Numbered from the stretch's first letter, positions 6,615 to 14,380 are shown. The stretch: 17,571 bases of DNA from JBKDZR01 sp047971485 (GCA_047971485.1 JBKDZR010000040.1:1-17571); one strand, 5' to 3'. Notes: generated by a model from the letters alone, not told the origin. Numbers and translations are program-made.

Positions 6615-7457
6615 ATGGGCAGACAGGAAACCGAAAAACGTCCTCGGGGGCGCCCCAAATCCCCCTTCACCGACACCTCGGGCACAACGATTCAGGCGCT
6701 CGACCGGGGACTGATGGTCCTGCGCACCCTGGCCGAGGAAACCGGCCAGACCCTGTCGGACCTGTCCACCGCCGTCGGCCTGCCGATCTCGACCCTGCAC
6801 CGGATCCTGCTGACCCTGGAAGCCCAGCACTTTGCCCGGTTCGACGATCACAGCCAGACCTGGTCGGTCGGTGTCGAGGCCTTTCGCACCGGCAGTTCCT
6901 TTCTGCGCCAGACCAACCTGTTGGAAGCCGGCCGCCCGATCATGCGCCAGCTGATGGAGGAAACAGGCGAAACCGCGAACATGGCCATCCGGGATCAGGA
7001 CGAGGTGGTCTTCATCGGCCAGGTCGAAACCCATCAGCCGATCCGCGCCTTCTTTCGTCCCGGCGCGCGCAGTGCCATGCATGCCTCGGGGATCGGCAAG
7101 GCCCTGCTGGCCGCCATGCCCCGACAAGAGGTCAGCCGCATCGTGGACCGCACCGGGCTGACCCGGTTCACCGACAGCACGCTGAGCGACCCCACGGCCC
7201 TGCTGGCTGATCTCGACCGCATCCGTGCCCGCGGCTGGTCGGTGGATGACGAGGAACGCTATCACGGCATGCGCTGTGTGGCGGCGACCATCTATGACAG
7301 TTTCGGATCGCCCGTGGGGGGCATCTCCGTCTCGGGTCCGACAGCCCGGATGGACAGCGCGGCGATCGGCCTGCTGGGCCCCCTTGTACGCCGCGCCGCC
7401 GATGGCCTGAGCGAACGAATAGGCGGAAATCCGTCAAAGCCGGGGGGCCTGGACTGA
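6615..7457 (+). CDS. bhcR: IclR-family transcriptional regulator of the bhc cluster
   Basis: This 280-residue protein has a winged helix-turn-helix at about residues 24-80 (TLSDLSTAVGLPISTLHRIL) and a C-terminal IclR effector domain (about 95-265; RPIMRQLMEETGETANMAI, HASGIGKALLA, DDEERYHGMRCVAA, PVGGISVSGP). In Paracoccus denitrificans the orthologous BhcR binds the bhc promoter, responds to glyoxylate and is needed for cluster expression (recalled from the BHAC literature). Here it is divergent from bhcA over a 198-base AT-rich gap with two IclR-type inverted repeats. The N-terminal tail contains a basic RPRGRPK stretch (residues 9-15) like an AT-hook core, which could add minor-groove contacts. 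The ribosome-binding site is modest (AAGGA eleven bases upstream, CGGA closer). A LysR gene follows 62 bases later. Confidence 0.88.
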   Translation: MGRQETEKRPRGRPKSPFTDTSGTTIQALDRGLMVLRTLAEETGQTLSDLSTAVGLPISTLHRILLTLEAQHFARFDDHSQTWSVGVEAFRTGSSFLRQTNLLEAGRPIMRQLMEETGETANMAIRDQDEVVFIGQVETHQPIRAFFRPGARSAMHASGIGKALLAAMPRQEVSRIVDRTGLTRFTDSTLSDPTALLADLDRIRARGWSVDDEERYHGMRCVAATIYDSFGSPVGGISVSGPTARMDSAAIGLLGPLVRRAADGLSERIGGNPSKPGGLD

Positions 7458-7475
7458 ACCGACTTGGCAAGCCCT

Positions 7476-7494
7476 TCACGGCGTGATCTTTTTT
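7476..7494 (+). terminator. weak terminator candidate after bhcR
   Basis: TCAC-GGC-GTGA forms a short four-pair hairpin and is followed by TC and six T, between bhcR and the LysR gene. The stem is short, so partial readthrough into the LysR gene is likely if it works at all. Confidence 0.3.
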
Positions 7495-7519
7495 GTCCGT
7501 CTCGGCGAAAGGACGCGTG

Positions 7520-8422
7520 ATGGACCTCAATGCCCTGCGTGAATTCAGCGCGATCGCGACCGAGGGCTCCTTCGTTGGGGCCGCCCGGCGCCTTGGCACA
7601 CCCAAATCCACTGTTTCCAAACGGATCCAGGATCTGGAGGCCGATCTTGGCGTCACCCTGATCCAGCGGACCACGCGGCGGCTGAAACTGACCGAGGAAG
7701 GCACGCTGCTGCTGGCCCGGGCCGAGCGCATTCTGGCCGATGCCGCCGAGATCGAAACCATCCTTTCGGGCGAGACCGAGGCCATCCGCGGCCATCTGCG
7801 CCTCGCCGTGCCGACATTGATCGGCGATATCTTCATGGGACGGATCGCGGCGCTTTGTCGGCAGCTTTACCCCGATCTGGGGCTTGAGATCGTCACCTCC
7901 GATGGCCAGCCAGATCTGGTCGAGGAAGGCTTTGACGGCGCCCTTCGCTTTGGGCCGATGCTGGACGACCGCTATCTTGCCGTTCCCCTTGCGATCAGCC
8001 CCAGCGTGTGCGTCGTCGCCCCCCAATTGCTGAACGCGCCGTGCCCCCACCCCCGCGATCTGGCGAAACTGCCGGTGCTGATCTACGGCGTCGGCCTGAT
8101 CCAAAGCTGGTATTTCGAGCGCACGGGCGACACCGCATCGGTCCGGCTGGCCGCCACCATGGCCGCCACCTCGCACCACGCGCTGCGCGATGCGGCCCTG
8201 GGGGGGGCTGGGGTGGCGCTACTGCCGCATTTCCTGGTCGAACAGGATCTGGCCAAGGGCCGGCTGACCTTGGCTCTGGACGGCTGGGCCCCGCCACCGG
8301 CCGAGGTGCTGTTCGTCCACCCCGACGCGCAAACCCTGTCCGCCCGCCTGCGGGCGCTGCGGGATCTGCTGATCAAAACCTTCGCCCACGGCACGCTGCA
8401 TGGCAGCGCCCTGAACTTGTAA
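7520..8422 (+). CDS. LysR-family transcriptional regulator
   Basis: The start is the ATG at 7520, with AAAGGA six bases upstream; the 300-residue product opens MDLNALREFSAIATEGSF, the standard LysR N terminus. The helix-turn-helix covers about residues 18-60 (AARRLGTPKSTVSKRIQDLEADLGVTLIQRTTRRLKLTEEG). The rest is a periplasmic-binding-like effector domain (about 90-290; GHLRLAVPTLIGDIFMGRI, ATSHHALRDAALGGAGVALLPHFL). It belongs to the CrgA-like LysR group that often senses small aromatic or organic acids. It lies on the same strand as bhcR and may be read through from it. Whether it controls the bhc genes, the osmolyte genes downstream or a distant target cannot be told; LysR genes usually control a divergent neighbour, and none is present here. 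It ends in TAA. Confidence 0.85.
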   Translation: MDLNALREFSAIATEGSFVGAARRLGTPKSTVSKRIQDLEADLGVTLIQRTTRRLKLTEEGTLLLARAERILADAAEIETILSGETEAIRGHLRLAVPTLIGDIFMGRIAALCRQLYPDLGLEIVTSDGQPDLVEEGFDGALRFGPMLDDRYLAVPLAISPSVCVVAPQLLNAPCPHPRDLAKLPVLIYGVGLIQSWYFERTGDTASVRLAATMAATSHHALRDAALGGAGVALLPHFLVEQDLAKGRLTLALDGWAPPPAEVLFVHPDAQTLSARLRALRDLLIKTFAHGTLHGSALNL

Positions 8423-8681
8423 AACCCGGCCATACCAGTTAGGCAGGGGCGACAATCAGGGACACAGGCCCGGATATCCGACACAAACGCCTAAATATAT
8501 CAGAAATGGGGCCGCACCCCGTTTTGCCCCGCACGCAGATGCCGCGCCGACGCGCCAGTGTCAGAAGGGGCGGTATCACGGCAAACGGATCGGACCACGG
8601 CGCGGCCCAGGACACCACCGTCCCGGCCGCCTTTGCCCAGCGGCAACCCGCGTTCCCCGCCCCCAACCAAACGGACCCTCC
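8423..8681. other. 259-base intergenic region before the glucosylglycerol genes
   Basis: No supported gene is seen. It holds a weak hairpin (8508-8520) after the LysR gene, a short AT-rich patch (around 8490-8506) and then GC-rich sequence up to the ggpP start. The promoter of the osmolyte operon should lie here, but I see no convincing -35/-10 pair. The ggpP start codon is preceded only by GGACCCTCC, a poor ribosome-binding site. Confidence 0.5.
8508..8525 (+). terminator. weak terminator candidate after the LysR gene
   Basis: GGGG-CCGCA-CCCC followed by GTTTT, about 85 bases after the LysR stop codon. The stem has four pairs and the T run four bases, so this is a low-confidence call. Confidence 0.3.
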
Positions 8682-9476
8682 ATGACCCAGCTTACGCCTC
8701 CGGCGCCACCGCTGTCGGCGCGCCCCTTTACCTTGGCCACCGATCTTGACGGAACCTTTCTGGGAGGATCGGACGCGGACCGGCAGCGTCTCTATCGCTG
8801 GATCGAGCGGCACCGGGACAGCATCGGGCTGGTCTTCGTCACTGGCCGCGATCCCGCCTTCATCACCGAGATGATCCGCGCGGGCCAGTTAGCGCGCCCC
8901 GATTACGTGATCGGCGATGTCGGCACCACCATCGCCGCGGTCGATAACACGGCCCAACTGCATCCGATCGCCGCGCTTGAGGCGGATATTGCCGAACGCT
9001 GGAACGACATGGGCGACCGCGTGCGCGCCGCACTGGACGAGCACCCCGGCCTGTCTCTGCAACCGATCCATTTCCGCCACCGGATCAGCTATGACATGGA
9101 TCCCACGCAGTTCGACGAGAAAAGCACCGCCACCGTGCGCGCCCTCGGGTTGGACCCGCTGATCAGCGACAATCGGTTTTTCGACGTGCTGCCCCCGGGG
9201 GTCTCCAAGGGCCCGTCCCTTTTGCGCCTGATCGCCGAATTGGACATCGCGGCGCCCCGCGTCCTGGCGGCGGGGGATACGCTGAACGACCTGTCCATGC
9301 TGACCTGCGGCGTTCCGGCCGTCGCGGTGGGCGGATCCGAAGCTGCGCTGATTGAGGCCCTGGCCGACGCGCCGGATGTCTATCGCGCCCAAGCGGTCGG
9401 GGCGGCCGGCATTCTCGAAGCGATCGCCGCGCTCGACCTGCATCCCAACAGTGAGGAGAGCACCCATGTCCTCTGA
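8682..9476 (+). CDS. ggpP: HAD-family sugar-phosphate phosphatase, probable glucosylglycerol-3-phosphate phosphatase
   Basis: The 264-residue protein has all HAD type-IIB/sucrose-phosphatase-like motifs: TDLDGTF with nucleophile D21 and acid D23, VFVTGRD (motif II), the lysine in GVSKGPS (motif III), and AAGDTLNDLSML (motif IV, D199 and D203). Its stop codon overlaps the start of a GgpS-type synthase by 11 bases, so the two proteins are translated together. In several proteobacteria a fused enzyme, GgpPS, carries a phosphatase of this kind followed by the synthase in the same order, which supports the assignment. It would remove phosphate from glucosylglycerol phosphate to give the osmolyte. 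Sucrose or mannosylfructose phosphatase are alternatives by fold, made less likely by the partner. The start has a weak ribosome-binding site. Confidence 0.75.
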   Translation: MTQLTPPAPPLSARPFTLATDLDGTFLGGSDADRQRLYRWIERHRDSIGLVFVTGRDPAFITEMIRAGQLARPDYVIGDVGTTIAAVDNTAQLHPIAALEADIAERWNDMGDRVRAALDEHPGLSLQPIHFRHRISYDMDPTQFDEKSTATVRALGLDPLISDNRFFDVLPPGVSKGPSLLRLIAELDIAAPRVLAAGDTLNDLSMLTCGVPAVAVGGSEAALIEALADAPDVYRAQAVGAAGILEAIAALDLHPNSEESTHVL

Positions 9477-10974
9477 TCTTGTCATCCTTTACCACCGGCA
9501 ACCCTATGAGGAGGTTGAACAGGATGACGGACAAATCGTTCTGAAGGAAAACACCAGCCCAAACGGCATCGTCCCCACCCTCAAAAGCTTTTTCGGACGC
9601 GCCGATCAGGGATCATGGGTGGCCTGGAAACTGGCTGAAGATCCCGCCGTCCCGGATTTCGAGCGGATCGTGACCATTGAGGACAGTTTCGGGTCCTACC
9701 GTGTGGCGCGGCTGCCGCTGACCTCCGATCAGGTCAGCAGTTTCTATCACGTCACCTCCAAGGAAGCCTTCTGGCCGATCCTGCATTCCTTCAAGGAACG
9801 CTACAATTACGACCCCATCGACTGGCCCACCCTCCGCTAGGTCAACTGGGCCTTTGCCGAAGCCGCCGCGCAAGAGGCCGCCCCCGGTGCCTCGGTCTGG
9901 GTGCATGACTATAACCTTTGGCTGGCCCCGGGCTATCTGCGCCAGCTGCGTCCGGATGTGAAGATCAGCTTCTACCATCACACCCCCTTCCCCGCCGCCG
10001 ACATGTTCAACGTCCTGCCCTGGCGGCGCGAGATCGTCGAAAGCCTGCTGTCCTGCGATATCGTCGGCTTTCACATCCCGCGCTATTCCGGGAATTTCGT
10101 CAATGTCGCCAAAAGCCTGATGGAAATCGAGATCCTTGAGGAAGCCCCTGTCCCCGAGGACTGGATCCATGAAGGCACCGCCCTGTCGGAACGCAGCGTG
10201 CCGACCCGGATCAAATGGCAGGACTGTGAGATCGCGATCAGCGCCTCGCCCGTCGGGGTCGATGTCGATTATATCGCCGAACAGGCCGGCTCGGCGGAAA
10301 CCTCGGCGCGTCTGGCTGAAATCCAGGACGAACTGGGCCCCGCGCGGATGATTCTGTCGGTCGGGCGCACCGATTATACAAAGGGCGGGATCGAACAGCT
10401 GCAAAGCTTTGAACGGATTCTGGCCGCGCATCCCGACCTGCGCGGCAAGCTGCGGCTGATGCATGTCTCGGTGCAGGCCAATCGCAACATGACCGCCTAT
10501 GAGGAAATCCAGAACGAGCTGGAACAAACCGCCGGGCGGATCAACGGGCTTTATGGATCCTTCGACTGGCAGCCGGTGGCCCTGATTTCCCGCGCCATCC
10601 CGTTTTCCAAGCTCGTCGCCTATTACAAGGCCGCCGATGTCGCGTGGATCACGCCTCTGGCCGACGGCATGAACCTGGTGTGCAAGGAATTCGCCGCCGC
10701 ACGCGCCGATGGCGACGGGGTGCTGGTTCTGTCGGAATTCGCCGGGGCGGCCGTCGCCCTGCCTGCGGCGGTGATGACCAATCCCTTTTCACACCGCTCC
10801 ATGGACAGCGCGATCCTGCAGGCCCTGAACATGGAGAAAAACGAACGGCGCAGCCGAATGCAAGCCCTGCGCGACAGCGTCAGCCGCTATGATGTCCGGG
10901 CCTGGGCCGAGGAACAGAAGCGGTTATTCGACGAGATGCGCAGCACCACCGTCCCCCAGGGTCCGACCAGCTGA
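9466..10974 (+). pseudogene. ggpS: glucosylglycerol-phosphate synthase, interrupted by an in-frame TAG
   Basis: The ATG at 9466 has GAGGAG about eight bases upstream and overlaps the ggpP end. Read through the TAG at 9838-9840, the frame gives 502 residues, the normal GgpS length. Homology runs unbroken across the stop: DWPTLR precedes it and VNWAFAEAAAQEA follows. Downstream are the family 20 glycosyltransferase motifs WVHDYNLWLAPGYLRQLRP, YHHTPFPAADMFNVLPWRREI, GFHIPRYSGNF, SVGRTDYTKGG and DGMNLVCKEFAAA. YHHT, the IPRYSGNF version and GRTDYTKGG separate it from trehalose-phosphate synthase OtsA. GgpS joins ADP-glucose and glycerol 3-phosphate. As written, translation stops after 124 residues and lacks all catalytic motifs. 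A single base change from GAG (Glu) would explain it. A true nonsense mutation, amber suppression and a sequencing error all remain possible. No good reinitiation site follows. Confidence 0.8.
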
Positions 10975-11031
10975 ATCTGTCAGAGGCGCAGGGCAGACAA
11001 ACCGGCCCGCGCCCCGCCACCGCTCCCGCCA

Positions 11032-11595
11032 TCAGGCGCGTTCGGAATATTCCATCGTCTCGGTGTTCACGACGATATCTTCATCCTGGCCGACAAAGGG
11101 CGGCACCATGACCTTGACGCCGTTGTCCAGGATCGCCGGCTTGAAGCTGTTGGCCGCCGTCTGCCCCTTGACCACCGGCTCGGTTTCCACAATCCGGCAG
11201 GTCACCTTTTGCGGCAGAGTCGCGTTCAGCGCCTCATTTTCATAGTATTCAATGGTGATCGTCATGCCGTCCTGCAGAAAGGGCCGCCGATCGCCCAGGA
11301 TCTCCGCCGGCAATTCGATCTGCTCATAGGTCTCGGCGTCCATGAAGACCAGCATCCCGTCCGTCTCATAGAGGAACTGCTGGTCCTTCTGCTCCAGGCG
11401 CACCCGTTCTACCTTGTCCGCCGAGCGGAAGCGTTCATTCAGCTTGGATCCGTTGCGCAGGTTGCGCAACTCGACCTGGGCAAAGGCACCGCCCTTGCCC
11501 GGCTTCACATGATCGACCTTCACCGCCGACCACAGGCCGTCATTATGTTCCAGAACATTGCCCGGACGGATCTCGTTGCCGTTGATTTTTGGCAT
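11032..11595 (-). CDS. efp: translation elongation factor P
   Basis: The 187-residue protein has the complete three-domain EF-P sequence from MPKINGNEIRPGNVLEH to a C-terminal segment containing TAANSFKPAILDNGVKVMVPPFV. EF-P binds between the P and E sites of the ribosome and relieves stalling at consecutive prolines. The loop carries KPGKGGAF with K34 at the tip, the site modified by EpmA in many proteobacteria; no epmA/epmB gene is in the window. Two neighbours here contain proline runs (the SPFH protein and the zinc-ribbon protein), so EF-P may matter for them. The ATG has GAGGG four bases upstream. The gene is divergent from the DUF6280 gene and convergent with ggpS; TATAAA at 11626-11631 (minus strand) is a possible -10. 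Confidence 0.95.
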   Translation of the reverse strand: MPKINGNEIRPGNVLEHNDGLWSAVKVDHVKPGKGGAFAQVELRNLRNGSKLNERFRSADKVERVRLEQKDQQFLYETDGMLVFMDAETYEQIELPAEILGDRRPFLQDGMTITIEYYENEALNATLPQKVTCRIVETEPVVKGQTAANSFKPAILDNGVKVMVPPFVGQDEDIVVNTETMEYSERA

Positions 11596-11816
11596 GCGCC
11601 CTCACGTAACTTTAACAGCGGATGGTTTATAGGAAACTTGGCGCCCCTATATCCGGGACGTCAAATCCTGACAAGCGGGAAGACCCGCCGGTATACCCGC
11701 CACAAGCTATGCGCCTGCGTCATATGAGGTATGATAAAAGTGGCGCCCCGAATCACACAATTCCGGGCATATTGCCCGGACGGGTCGAAAGACAAAAGCA
11801 AGAACAAGGAATGAGC
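11596..11816. promoter_or_regulatory. divergent control region between efp and the DUF6280 gene
   Basis: This 221-base gap must hold both promoters. On the minus strand TATAAA (11626-11631) is a good -10 for efp. On the plus strand TATGAT (11730-11735) is a good -10 for the DUF6280 gene. Neither has a clear -35 at the right distance. Inside are a GGTATACC palindrome near 11690 and the strong hairpin listed at 11762-11780. No small gene is supported. Confidence 0.5.
11762..11780. repeat. strong inverted repeat upstream of the DUF6280 gene
   Basis: TCCGGGCATATTGCCCGGA has perfect 8-base arms around a 3-base centre. It begins about 27 bases after the putative -10 and ends 36 bases before the start codon. 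It could act as an operator in DNA or as a stable hairpin in the mRNA leader. It lacks a T run and so is not a simple terminator. Confidence 0.55.
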
Positions 11817-12131
11817 ATGGCCGACTTTGTTGATGGAAACGCCTTCAACCACGAACAGGGTAACCGCGCGCGCAAACTGTTCGCGGCTGTCGTGCTGGCG
11901 GCGCTGGATGACGCCATCGCCGACGACAAGAAATATGGCAACGGGCCCGAACAGATCGCCCGCTGGGCGCGCTCACGCGATGGGCGTGAAGTTCTGTCCT
12001 GCGCCGGCATCGACCCCAACGAACGTGTGGTCACCGGCCTGATGGATTTCGTCGCCAAGGGGGTGCGCACCTCGGTGGCCCTGTCGCGCGAAGAAAGTGA
12101 ACGCCGCAGCCAACAGGCCGAAGCCGCCTGA
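11817..12131 (+). CDS. DUF6280 family protein
   Basis: The 104-residue product MADFVDGNAFNHEQGN... is mostly helical, charged and without membrane segments or signal peptide. I recognise it as a highly conserved small protein of Rhodobacterales (DUF6280) with no known function. Of two in-frame ATGs, the second (11817) has AAGGA six bases upstream; the first directly abuts that site, so 11817 is preferred. Conserved-looking stretches are NRARKLFAAVVLAALDDAIADDKKYGNGPEQIARWARSRDG-type sequence in the first two thirds. It stands alone, with its own probable promoter and a good terminator, divergent from efp. The strong palindrome in its leader suggests regulated expression. Confidence 0.8.
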   Translation: MADFVDGNAFNHEQGNRARKLFAAVVLAALDDAIADDKKYGNGPEQIARWARSRDGREVLSCAGIDPNERVVTGLMDFVAKGVRTSVALSREESERRSQQAEAA

Positions 12132-12155
12132 AGACACGCCATCCAATCGCGAAAG

Positions 12156-12179
12156 CGCGGCCCTCGGGTCGCGTTTTTT
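12156..12179 (+). terminator. rho-independent terminator after the DUF6280 gene
   Basis: CGCGGCC and GGTCGCG form a seven-pair stem (one G-T pair) around CTCG and are followed directly by six T, 24 bases after the stop codon. A small CGC-GAAA-GCG hairpin immediately precedes it. This is the best terminator in the window and separates the DUF6280 gene from cobQ. Confidence 0.7.
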
Positions 12180-12237
12180 GTTGGCGGACCGTCTTCGCCC
12201 CACCCCTTTCCGTGCCATGCCCGACAGGAGGGATGCG

Positions 12238-13695
12238 ATGACCCGGGCAATCATGATCCAGGGGACCGGATCAAACGTCGGCAAAAGCCTGATCGTCGCC
12301 GGTCTGGCCCGTGCCTTTGCACGCCGGGGGCTGTCCGTGCGCCCCTTCAAGCCCCAGAACATGTCCAACAACGCCGCCGTAACCGCCGATGGCGGCGAGA
12401 TCGGCCGTGCCCAGGCGCTGCAGGCCCGCGCCGCCGGGGTGGAGCCGCTGGTGGACATGAACCCGGTGCTGTTGAAACCCGAAAGCGATCATGGCGCGCA
12501 GGTCATCGTGCAGGGCCAGCGCCTGACCAGCGTCCCGGCAGCAGCCTACAGCCGCCTGAAGCCCACGCTTCTGCCCCGGGTGCTGGACAGCTTTCACCGC
12601 CTGGGCGTCGGTGCCGATCTGGTGCTGGTCGAAGGCGCCGGCAGCCCCGCCGAGATCAACCTGCGCGCTGGCGACATCGCCAACATGGGCTTTGCCGCCG
12701 CCGCCCGGGTGCCTGTCGTTCTGATCGGCGATATCGACCGGGGCGGGGTGATCGCCCAGATGGTCGGCACCCATGCGGTCCTGCCCGCCGCCGACTGTGC
12801 GCTTATTTGTGCATTTGCAATCAATAAGTTCCGTGGCGATCCTGATCTGTTCACCCAAGGGATGACCGAGATTTCCACGCGCACCGGCTGGCCGGGCCTG
12901 GGCCTGATCCCCTGGTTTGCCGACGGTCAGCGCCTGCCGGCCGAGGATGTGCTGGACCTGCGCACAGGTCCGGCCACCGACGGGCTGAAGATCGCCGTTC
13001 CGCGCCTGCCCCGGATCGCCAATTTCGACGATCTCGACCCGCTGGCCGCCGAACCTGGCGTCGCGCTGCACCTGATCGAACCCGGCCACCCCCTGCCCGG
13101 CGATGCCGCGCTGGTGGTGATCCCCGGCAGCAAATCGACGATTGCCGATCTGGCTGCCTTTCGCGCCGAAGGCTGGGATATCGACCTGACTGCCCATATC
13201 CGGCGCGGCGGGCATGTGCTGGGGATTTGCGGCGGCTATCAGATGCTCGGCCGGGTCATCGCCGATCCCTTGGGGCTTGAGGGCCCCCCGGGATCGGTGC
13301 CCGGGCTGGGCCATCTGGCGATCGAGACAACCATGGCCGCCGAAAAGCACCTCCACCGGATCGACGCGGATCATCCCGCCTCGGGGGCAACCCTGACGGG
13401 CTATGAAATCCACATGGGCGAAAGCGACGGCCCCGACCGCGCCCATGCCTGGCTGCGCGTGGCCGGCACACCTGAGGGCGCGGCCAGTGCCGATGGCCGG
13501 ATCCGGGGCACCTATTTGCATGGCGCCTTCGCCTCGGATTCGTTTCGGCAGGCCTATCTGTCCAGGCTGGGTGCGACGGGCGCACCCCATGCCTATGAGG
13601 CCGGGGTCGAGGCGGCGCTGGACGGGCTGGCCGATCATCTGGACACCCATATGGATCTGGACCGGCTGTTGGAACTGGCCGCACCGGTTGGCTGA
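12238..13695 (+). CDS. cobQ: cobyric acid synthase
   Basis: CobQ amidates four side chains of adenosylcobyrinic acid a,c-diamide with glutamine and ATP, a late cytoplasmic step of adenosylcobalamin synthesis. I chose the ATG at 12238 (485 residues), which has AGGAGG seven bases upstream; the open frame extends further but without a ribosome-binding site. The N-terminal BioD/CobQ ATPase domain has GTGSNVGKS, PFKPQNMSNNA, VLVEGAGSPAEINL and GDIDRGGV. The C-terminal type 1 glutamine amidotransferase domain has the nucleophile C331 in GICGGYQMLG and H428 in GTYLHGAF. Other cob genes are not in the window. No cobalamin riboswitch is seen in the 106 bases upstream. A short AT-richer codon stretch lies around ALICAFAINKFRGD. 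Confidence 0.95.
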   Translation: MTRAIMIQGTGSNVGKSLIVAGLARAFARRGLSVRPFKPQNMSNNAAVTADGGEIGRAQALQARAAGVEPLVDMNPVLLKPESDHGAQVIVQGQRLTSVPAAAYSRLKPTLLPRVLDSFHRLGVGADLVLVEGAGSPAEINLRAGDIANMGFAAAARVPVVLIGDIDRGGVIAQMVGTHAVLPAADCALICAFAINKFRGDPDLFTQGMTEISTRTGWPGLGLIPWFADGQRLPAEDVLDLRTGPATDGLKIAVPRLPRIANFDDLDPLAAEPGVALHLIEPGHPLPGDAALVVIPGSKSTIADLAAFRAEGWDIDLTAHIRRGGHVLGICGGYQMLGRVIADPLGLEGPPGSVPGLGHLAIETTMAAEKHLHRIDADHPASGATLTGYEIHMGESDGPDRAHAWLRVAGTPEGAASADGRIRGTYLHGAFASDSFRQAYLSRLGATGAPHAYEAGVEAALDGLADHLDTHMDLDRLLELAAPVG

Positions 13696-13842
13696 CATCC
13701 CCTACAGCGCTTGCCGTGCCGAAGGCCGCCAGACAGCGCCACACGATAAACCTGCGCGGGATTTCAAGCTGACCCCACACCACACTTTGACGCCGGCGGC
13801 CGAAAGGCCTATCTCAGGGGTTGGTTCTGCGGACGGTCATGC

Positions 13843-14280
13843 ATGATACGATATTCCCTGAAATGCGCTCAGGCCCATGTCTTCGACAGCTGGTTCGCCT
13901 CGGCCGATGCTTTCGACGCGCTGGAACAGGCCGGGCGGCTGGAATGCCCGGTTTGCGGCAGTTCCGAGGTGCAAAAATCGGTGATGGCCCCGCGCGTCTC
14001 AGGCCGGGACAGCGTGCCGCAGGGATCCCCGGCAAAAGAGCGGCCCCTCGGCCCTGCCTCACCAGCAGAACAGTTCGTCGCCCAGTTGCGCAAACATGTG
14101 GAACAGAATTCGGACCATGTCGGCAAGGACTTTGCCGCCGAAGCCCGCCGCATCCACGACGGCGAGGCCCCCCAGCGCAGCATCCACGGCGAGGCCACCG
14201 CCGAGGACGCCCGTTCCCTGATCGAGGACGGGATCGGCGTCTTGCCGCTGCCCTTTCGCACCGGCGATAAAACCAACTGA
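13843..14280 (+). CDS. DUF1178 family protein
   Basis: The 145-residue product starts MIRYSLKCAQAHVFDSWF and carries C8, H12 and a CPVCGS motif (C35, C38), a probable zinc site. LPLPFRT near the C terminus is also typical of DUF1178, a widespread proteobacterial family of unknown function. The middle part (about 50-85) is proline- and serine-rich and probably disordered. The start codon has no strong ribosome-binding site. It stands 147 bases after cobQ and 100 bases before lysC, on the same strand. No functional claim can be made beyond metal binding. Confidence 0.8.
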   Translation: MIRYSLKCAQAHVFDSWFASADAFDALEQAGRLECPVCGSSEVQKSVMAPRVSGRDSVPQGSPAKERPLGPASPAEQFVAQLRKHVEQNSDHVGKDFAAEARRIHDGEAPQRSIHGEATAEDARSLIEDGIGVLPLPFRTGDKTN

Positions 14281-14380
14281 TCCGATCAACATAGCCTGAC
14301 ACCTCTTGCGGGGGCCGGGCCGGTCCCGTAAGACACGCCCGCAGTCAGAACAGGATGACAGAGGAAAGGACGACGCCCCC

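Noticed and set aside
9466..10974. Trehalose-6-phosphate synthase (otsA) as identity of the broken synthase
   Set aside because: The YHHTPFP, GFHIPRYSGNF and GRTDYTKGG versions of the motifs are of GgpS type, and the partner phosphatase fits glucosylglycerol synthesis.
9901..10974. A separate functional gene starting at the GTG at 9901 after the amber codon
   Set aside because: There is no ribosome-binding site before this GTG, and it lies inside a conserved motif (WVHDYNLW), so the N-terminal part of the fold would be missing.
12132..12237. Cobalamin riboswitch upstream of cobQ
   Set aside because: The gap is only 106 bases, contains the DUF6280 terminator and shows no B12-box-like sequence.
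12271..13698. 475-codon frame opposite cobQ
   Set aside because: Antisense shadow; CobQ motifs on the plus strand explain the sequence.
13798..13809. GGCC-GAAA-GGCC hairpin after cobQ as a terminator
   Set aside because: Only four base pairs and no T run; it could equally be chance in GC-rich sequence.
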